Positions 7,166 through 10,992 of a stretch of 10,992 nucleotides of DNA are shown here, one piece after another. Origin of the DNA: Bacteroidaceae bacterium (GTDB lineage: Bacteria > Bacteroidota > Bacteroidia > Bacteroidales > Bacteroidaceae). The stretch covers positions 1 to 10,992 of the forward strand of contig JAILIJ010000187.1 in assembly GCA_024695315.1 (NCBI GenBank). Reading direction: 5' to 3'. The translations under genes were made by a program, and so were the position numbers. The notes under the pieces were generated by a model. The model did no database searches. It had not been told where the DNA came from and saw only the letters and a list, made by a program, of their open reading frames with translations. Positions within the stretch are counted from its first letter, which is position 1, and each line of letters begins with the position of its first letter.

Positions 7166-7436
7166 ATTTATCCACCAAGGTGATTTCTAGTCTTTCTAGT
7201 TGTTCTAGATTATCTAGAATATTTAGTTTATTTTGATTAGACAGTATATAATAAAACCGAATAATTTTCAGATATAATATCTTAATATAGATATTTATAC
7301 TTACTAACTCATTCCAGATGATAAGTCTTTTTTTAGCATAAGCAAATATTGTAAACTCGAGATTACAATCCTTCGTAACGATTTTTAAGTAAATATTAAG
7401 ATATGTTAAATTATGTGCTGAAAAGTAGTATAAGTA
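7164..7436 (-). pseudogene. Start-less 90-codon open frame, possible gene remnant
   Basis: On the minus strand a frame is open from just after a TGA (7437-7439) to a TAA at 7166-7164, 90 codons without any ATG, GTG or TTG that would make a plausible start. The C-terminal end looks protein-like: Leu recurs every third residue, paired mostly with Glu (containing LEQLERLEITLVDK). The upstream part is rich in Ile, Tyr, Leu, Lys and Asn, as expected of AT-rich DNA, although AKKRLIIWNELVS is reasonable protein sequence. A 90-codon open stretch in DNA this AT-rich is uncommon by chance. It could be the 3' end of a decayed gene whose front is lost. From memory, unverified, similar Leu-x-x tracts ending in LEIT occur in phage-type DNA adenine methylases of Bacteroidetes. 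It could also be chance. Confidence 0.2.
7186..7226. repeat. TCTAG array with exact 9-bp spacing
   Basis: TCTAG starts at 7186, 7195, 7204 and 7213, and a degenerate TTTAG starts at 7222, each exactly 9 bases apart with variable 4-base spacers. On the minus strand the unit reads as codons for Leu-Glu-x or Leu-Asp-x in the open frame described above. A 9-base period keeps frame, which favours a coding origin over an operator array. Confidence 0.7.
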
Positions 7437-7475
7437 TCAAAATGGAGATCTTTTTACTACATTTGGGTATTCATC

Positions 7476-7559
7476 TGACGACACGCGTCAAGCTCCGATT
7501 TCAAAGGGGATAGGCTAAAATTTCATGTGTATGAAATCGATACTTATCAGCAATGAAAT
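7476..7559 (+). repeat. Cluster of inverted repeats with competing pairings
   Basis: TGACG (7476-7480) pairs with CGTCA (7486-7490) over a 5-base loop. CGATTTCA (7496-7503) pairs with TGAAATCG (7532-7539). ATTTCAT (7520-7526) pairs with ATGAAAT (7531-7537) over a GTGT loop, and the same ATGAAAT recurs at 7553-7559. The second and third pairings cannot form together, so the block could switch between folds. The role is unknown. Confidence 0.5.
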
Positions 7560-7690
7560 ACGAAGGTGATACGAAGGAGATACGAAGCGTTGCCGAAGGA
7601 GGTGGGGTAGAAAATTACACCCTTACCGATATGTATTTATTCGTAAAATATGATAAGGGAATAAATACAAAATTTCGTTTCAATAGTTAA
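7553..7690 (+). CDS. Small open frame (45 codons), doubtful gene
   Basis: ATG at 7553 to TAA at 7688-7690 gives a 45-residue hydrophilic peptide beginning MKYEGDTKEIRSVAEGG and ending KYDKGINTKFRFNS. It has no signal peptide or membrane segment, and I recognise no family. Its front half is encoded by the 11-bp tandem repeat, and its ATG lies inside the third copy of the ATGAAAT element. A 12-codon frame from the ATG at 7531 overlaps it, and a 23-codon frame lies at 7442-7513. It may be a leader peptide, a remnant or chance. Confidence 0.15.
   Translation: MKYEGDTKEIRSVAEGGGVENYTLTDMYLFVKYDKGINTKFRFNS
7559..7602 (+). repeat. Four-unit 11-bp tandem repeat (TACGAAGGAGA type)
   Basis: Units TACGAAGGTGA, TACGAAGGAGA, TACGAAGCGTT and GCCGAAGGAGG follow one another without gaps. 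The period of 11 is close to one DNA helical turn and is not a multiple of three. The purine-rich GAAGGAG core resembles a Shine-Dalgarno sequence, although no gene starts just after it. Confidence 0.75.
7632..7669 (+). repeat. 11-bp inverted repeat with interleaved second pairing
   Basis: TGTATTTATTC (7632-7642) and GAATAAATACA (7659-7669) are exact reverse complements around a 16-base loop. CCCTTA (7620-7625) is complementary to TAAGGG (7654-7659) across the same loop, giving a pseudoknot-like or mutually exclusive layout. No T-tract follows the hairpin, so it is not a typical terminator. Confidence 0.5.
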
Positions 7691-7826
7691 TATGTCCTTA
7701 TGATATTGAATATTTTTGACTAAGAACTTTGCTTAGATGTATTTTGTTGAACATACAAAATATGTAAATTCATAGAAACAGAAAATCATAAACATAAAAA
7801 ACACTTATTAGATTTTTTTCTTTAAA

Positions 7827-7855
7827 TATGACAAGTAAAGCAGTTATATGTCATA
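7827..7855. repeat. Inverted repeat TATGACA/TGTCATA upstream of the glycosyltransferase promoter
   Basis: TATGACA at 7827-7833 and TGTCATA at 7849-7855 are exact reverse complements 15 bases apart, about 60 bases before the -7 box. The centre-to-centre distance of 22 bases would suit a dimeric regulator, but nothing in the window names one. Confidence 0.3.
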
Positions 7856-7915
7856 ACTTGCTATAAAATATCCATTTTTTGAGGGGTGTACCCCCTTAAT
7901 TCATTTTAAAAGCAC

Positions 7916-7923
7916 TAACTTTG
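7916..7923 (+). promoter_or_regulatory. -7 box for the glycosyltransferase pair
   Basis: TAACTTTG matches TAnnTTTG and lies 23 bases before the GT4 ATG at 7947. A good TTTG at the -33 distance is missing. A compact palindrome, GGGGTGTACCCC (7883-7894), ends 21 bases upstream, roughly where the -33 element should be, and could be an operator. Confidence 0.55.
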
Positions 7924-7946
7924 CACTTTCAAATGTAAAAAATGGA

Positions 7947-9206
7947 ATGAAAGTTCTTCTCGTTAACACATCAGAACGTATTGGCGGCGCTGCAATAGCT
8001 TGCAATAGACTTATGCAGGCACTTGAGAAAAATGGCGTTGTGACAACAATGTTGGTACGTGATAAACAGACGGATCAACATAATGTTGTGGCTCTAAATC
8101 AGAGTCTTATGCTACGTTTTAAGTTTGTGTATGAACGACTTATTATTTTTCTTAATAATAAATTTTCACGAAAGAATTTGTTTCAGGTTGACATCGCAAA
8201 TGTAGGTACGGATATTACCAGTATGAAAGCATTTCGCGATGCCGATGTAGTTCATTTACATTGGGTTAATCAAGGCTTTCTGTCGTTGGATGACCTCGAC
8301 AAGATTTTTCATTCTGGCAAACGCATAGTCATTACGATGCACGACCAATGGTACTTTACAGGCGTGTGTCATTATTCTGGAACGTGTAACAAATTTCAGT
8401 CAGAATGTTGTGACTGTGAATTCATGCATGGAATATTTACGGACATGGTACGCAAAGTATTCCGTAAGAAACAGAACATTCTGAAAGGAACGGATGTTAC
8501 ATTTGTCAGCTGTAGCCGTTGGTTACGTGATATTGCCAAAACCGGATTGCTTACAAAAGGGCATGATGTGTTGAGCATTCCGAATGCCATCAATACAGAT
8601 CTATTTTCTCCACATGACAAGCTGGAGGCACGTCAAAGATGGAATCTACCTGTGGATAAGAAACTTATGCTCTTCGGGTCTCAAAAGATAACCGACGAGC
8701 GTAAAGGTTTTAATTATATCGTTGAAGCATGTGAGATTATAAGAAAAAATAATCCGCATTTGGCTGAGAATATAGGAGTTGTCGTGTTAGGCGGTAAGGC
8801 CGAAGTAGTGGAGACAATGCTACCATTTCCAGTCTATCCGATATCTTATGTAAGCGAACAAAAACTTATCGTGGAATTATATAATGCCGTAGATATTTAC
8901 GTCACACCATCGCTTCAGGATAACCTCCCTAACACTATAGTAGAGGCCATGTCGTGTGGAGTACCTTGTGTGGGATTCAATGTCGGAGGAATACCAGAAA
9001 TGATAGACCATCAGGTGAATGGCTATGTTGCAGAATATCGTAATTCTGAGGACTTGGCAAACGGCATGGTTTGGACGCTTGAAACTGAACGTTACGCCGC
9101 AATTAGTTGTGCTTCGAGAGAAAAAGCCCTCGCTACGTATTCGGAGGCCGTTGTGGCAAAACAATATAAGCAAGTATATGATAACAATCATAACAGTAAC
9201 ATTTAA
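7947..9206 (+). CDS. GT4 family glycosyltransferase
   Basis: A 419-residue retaining glycosyltransferase with two Rossmann domains (GT-B fold), expected to add a sugar from a nucleotide-sugar donor to a lipid-linked glycan at the cytoplasmic face of the inner membrane. The N-terminal MKVLLVNTSERIGGAAIACNR has the glycine-rich acceptor-side loop. VVHLHW (101-106) and HDQWYFTG (132-139) are typical of the group. The donor domain has DERKGF (250-255) and PSLQDNLPNTIVEAMSCGVP (321-340), the E-x7-E motif with Asp325 in place of the first Glu and Glu333 retained. Five cysteines cluster at 141-157. Donor and acceptor cannot be told from sequence. The ATG at 7947 gives the conserved MKVLLVN start; an out-of-frame ATG lies at 7942. 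It overlaps the next gene by 29 bases. Confidence 0.92.
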   Translation: MKVLLVNTSERIGGAAIACNRLMQALEKNGVVTTMLVRDKQTDQHNVVALNQSLMLRFKFVYERLIIFLNNKFSRKNLFQVDIANVGTDITSMKAFRDADVVHLHWVNQGFLSLDDLDKIFHSGKRIVITMHDQWYFTGVCHYSGTCNKFQSECCDCEFMHGIFTDMVRKVFRKKQNILKGTDVTFVSCSRWLRDIAKTGLLTKGHDVLSIPNAINTDLFSPHDKLEARQRWNLPVDKKLMLFGSQKITDERKGFNYIVEACEIIRKNNPHLAENIGVVVLGGKAEVVETMLPFPVYPISYVSEQKLIVELYNAVDIYVTPSLQDNLPNTIVEAMSCGVPCVGFNVGGIPEMIDHQVNGYVAEYRNSEDLANGMVWTLETERYAAISCASREKALATYSEAVVAKQYKQVYDNNHNSNI

Positions 9207-9933
9207 CGCGGAGAAGACTCTTGAACGCACTTTATTATCTGTGGAACAGCAGTCCTTTACAGACGTGGAACATATCATACAGGATGGTGGGTCTACGGAT
9301 GGTACTGTAGCTTTGGCTCAAGCATATAAAGAGAGAGTATCATCAAAAGGTATTGAAGTACGTGTCGTGAGTGCACCCGACAAGGGGCTTTATGATGCTA
9401 TGAATAAGGCCTTGAGAAGTGCAAAGGGCGACTACATTTGCTTCTTGAATGCAGGAGACAAACTGCATGATGTGGATACTCTCAAGCATGTTAATGAAGC
9501 TACAGAAAATAGTGCACCTGTAGGTATTGTGTATGGTGATACGGATATCGTCGATGAAGACGGAAATAAACTTCGTGGGCGACGCTTAACACCACCAGAA
9601 AACCTTACTTGGAAATCATTTAAGGCAGGAATGTTGGTGTGTCATCAATCCTTCTACATAAATCGTGACATAGCGCAGATATATAATACAAATTACCGTT
9701 TTTCAGCCGACTTCGACTGGTGTATACGTTCTATGCAGGTTGGCGAGACCATGGCTATGAAGAATGTGTATGTAAAGGAACCGCTTACCGACTATTTGTC
9801 CGAAGGAATGACGACGGCAAACCATAAGGCCTCACTTATTGAGCGCTTCAATATTATGGTCAAGCACTATGGATTCTTTTGTGCACTCTGTCAGCACCTA
9901 TGGTTCGTTGTTAGAGCCGTACTGAAGAAATAG
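9178..9933 (+). CDS. GT2 family glycosyltransferase
   Basis: A 251-residue inverting glycosyltransferase with a GT-A fold. The start MITIITVTFNAEKTLERTL is the usual first strand and helix, and DGGSTDG (36-42) binds the nucleotide. KGLYDAMNKAL (69-79) and FLNAGD (89-94, at the DxD position) follow. YGDTDI (119-124), CHQSFY (155-160) and SADFDW (176-181, with the likely catalytic acidic residue) complete the WcaA-like pattern. A longer frame is open back to 9019, but the ATG at 9178 is chosen because the conserved domain begins exactly there and the extra residues lack family character. Its first 29 bases lie within the end of the GT4 gene in another frame, which suggests translational coupling. 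It probably acts on the same glycan as the GT4 enzyme; substrates are unknown. Its stop is 52 bases before the SulP gene. Confidence 0.9.
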   Translation: MITIITVTFNAEKTLERTLLSVEQQSFTDVEHIIQDGGSTDGTVALAQAYKERVSSKGIEVRVVSAPDKGLYDAMNKALRSAKGDYICFLNAGDKLHDVDTLKHVNEATENSAPVGIVYGDTDIVDEDGNKLRGRRLTPPENLTWKSFKAGMLVCHQSFYINRDIAQIYNTNYRFSADFDWCIRSMQVGETMAMKNVYVKEPLTDYLSEGMTTANHKASLIERFNIMVKHYGFFCALCQHLWFVVRAVLKK

Positions 9934-9985
9934 TCCATTACGTAAAAAGAAATCTAACAAACAATAATAAGTATTAAGGTAAATT

Positions 9986-10992
9986 ATGATTCATTTTGAT
10001 TTCAAGCCAGAACTTGCTCTTTCACTTAAGAATTACAGTAAAGAGAAGTTTATGGCTGACCTCATGGCAGGTATAATCGTAGGTATCGTAGCCCTACCGC
10101 TTGCCATCGCCTTTGGTATTGCATCAGGCGTAACACCTGAGAAGGGTATTATCACGGCCATCGTAGCAGGTTTTGTTATTAGTGCTTTGGGTGGTAGCCG
10201 TGTACAGATTGGAGGTCCTACTGGTGCCTTCATCATTATCATCTACAACATCATACAGCAGTATGGACTAGAAGGTTTGGCAATAGCAACAGTCATGGCT
10301 GGAGTATTCCTTGTCTTGCTTGGTGTCTTCCGTCTTGGAACAATCATAAGCTATATTCCTTACCCAATCATTATTGGATTCACAAGCGGTATAGCTCTTA
10401 CTATTTTCACGACTCAGATAAAGGACCTTTTCGGCCTTTCTATCGAAGGTACTGTACCTGCTGACTTTATACCTAAATGGGGATGTTATCTTGAGAATTT
10501 CGGAAGTTTAGATTTGGCAACTACAGCCGTGGGTATTATAACGGTTATAATAATATTCCTTACCCCATTGATTTCAAAGAAGATTCCTGGAGCATTCCTC
10601 GCAATTATTATAATGACTATTGCAGGTGTGGTGCTGAACACTCAGTTCGGAATACATATAGATACTATAGGTGACCGTTTCAAGATTGACCCATCTATGC
10701 CAGAACCTGTCGTTCCTGCACTCACGTGGGAGCGTATCAAGGGACTTGTATCTCCTGCAATTACAATTGCCGTTCTTGGTGCCATAGAGTCACTCCTTTC
10801 TGCTACTGTAGCAGATGGTGTTATTGGTCATAAGCATAATTCCAACCAAGAACTTATCGGTCAGGGTATTGCTAACGTCTTGTCTCCTATCTTTGGCGGT
10901 ATACCAGCAACAGGAGCTATTGCTCGTACGATGACAAACATCAATAATGGAGGTAAGACTCCAGTAGCCGGAATCATTCACGCCATTATTCT
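9986..10992 (+). CDS. SulP/SLC26 family anion transporter, N-terminal part (3' end outside window)
   Basis: The frame starts at ATG 9986 (an in-frame TAA lies directly upstream, at 9980-9982) and is open to the window end, 335 codons. The cut removes the last transmembrane segments and any C-terminal STAS domain. It is an inner-membrane protein with many hydrophobic segments: AGIIVGIVALPLAIAFGIAS near 28-47 is TM1, followed by the SulP signature IGGPTGAF (75-82), ESLLSATVADG (268-278) and ELIGQGIANVLSPIFGGIPA (289-308) then TGAIART. SulP proteins move sulfate, bicarbonate or related anions, often with Na+ or H+. Which anion is carried cannot be decided here. The 52-base spacer after the GT2 gene has no clear promoter or terminator, so read-through is possible, though a functional link to glycan synthesis is not evident. 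Confidence 0.93.
   Translation, partial: MIHFDFKPELALSLKNYSKEKFMADLMAGIIVGIVALPLAIAFGIASGVTPEKGIITAIVAGFVISALGGSRVQIGGPTGAFIIIIYNIIQQYGLEGLAIATVMAGVFLVLLGVFRLGTIISYIPYPIIIGFTSGIALTIFTTQIKDLFGLSIEGTVPADFIPKWGCYLENFGSLDLATTAVGIITVIIIFLTPLISKKIPGAFLAIIIMTIAGVVLNTQFGIHIDTIGDRFKIDPSMPEPVVPALTWERIKGLVSPAITIAVLGAIESLLSATVADGVIGHKHNSNQELIGQGIANVLSPIFGGIPATGAIARTMTNINNGGKTPVAGIIHAII

Larger units (their letters stand above)
7166..7946. other. About 780-base stretch without a conventional gene
   Basis: After the tRNA terminator there is no protein of normal size up to the GT4 start. The first part (to about 7436) is very AT-rich and carries the TCTAG array. The middle (about 7440-7690) is richer in G+C and holds several inverted repeats, an 11-bp tandem repeat and small open frames (23, 12 and 45 codons). 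The last part (about 7690-7946) is AT-rich leader DNA with small inverted repeats and the promoter of the glycosyltransferase pair. No transposase, tRNA-like or recognisable riboswitch sequence was seen. Confidence 0.6.

Noticed and set aside
7186..7226. CRISPR array or multi-site operator for the TCTAG repeats
   Set aside because: Units are 5 bases with 4-base spacers, far too short for CRISPR. The 9-base period keeping a minus-strand frame open fits a coding origin better.
7166..7946. Insertion sequence or MITE in the gene-poor stretch
   Set aside because: No terminal inverted repeats with matching target-site duplications and no transposase fragment were found by eye. The inverted repeats present are internal and short.
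9019..9177. N-terminal extension of the GT2 frame upstream of 9178
   Set aside because: These codons overlap the GT4 coding region in another frame and lack any glycosyltransferase character. The conserved GT2 start is at 9178.
8877..9278. Minus-strand 133-codon frame across the GT4/GT2 junction
   Set aside because: It is the complement of two recognised glycosyltransferases, and its composition is that of an antisense shadow.

Overview
The window is chromosomal DNA from a Bacteroidales bacterium, most likely Prevotella or a close relative. Four things support this: AT-rich intergenic DNA, promoter-like boxes of the Bacteroidetes form (TTTG upstream, TAnnTTTG at -7), start codons without Shine-Dalgarno sequences, and the order bamA - skp/ompH paralogues - murI typical of this order. 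The genus is an inference from gene order and protein style; no database was searched.

Region 1 (1-4343, + strand) is an envelope-biogenesis cluster. It holds the C-terminal half of the BamA/Omp85 outer-membrane insertase (cut by the window start), three consecutive Skp/OmpH-like periplasmic chaperones, glutamate racemase MurI for peptidoglycan D-Glu, and a ComF-type phosphoribosyltransferase-fold protein. A 17-bp perfect hairpin whose left arm is the last codons of comF closes the cluster.

Region 2 (4395-6794, - strand) is a convergent two-gene unit: a BaiN/HI0933-type flavoprotein first, then an NTP_transf_5-like nucleotidyltransferase-fold protein.

Region 3 (6795-7946) holds one tRNA-Asn(GTT) with a well-formed Bacteroidetes promoter and a strong terminator. 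About 780 bases without a conventional gene follow. This stretch contains a 9-bp-period TCTAG array inside a 90-codon minus-strand open frame without a start codon, then a block (about 7440-7690) of competing inverted repeats, an 11-bp tandem repeat and tiny nested open frames. This is the least explained part of the window and the best place for something undescribed.

Region 4 (7947-10992, + strand) has a GT4 glycosyltransferase and a GT2 glycosyltransferase overlapping by 29 bases, which look co-translated and devoted to surface glycan assembly. After them comes the N-terminal part of a SulP/SLC26 anion transporter cut by the window end.

Most genes are ordinary housekeeping or surface functions. 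I see no CRISPR array, insertion sequence, phage gene or defence system.
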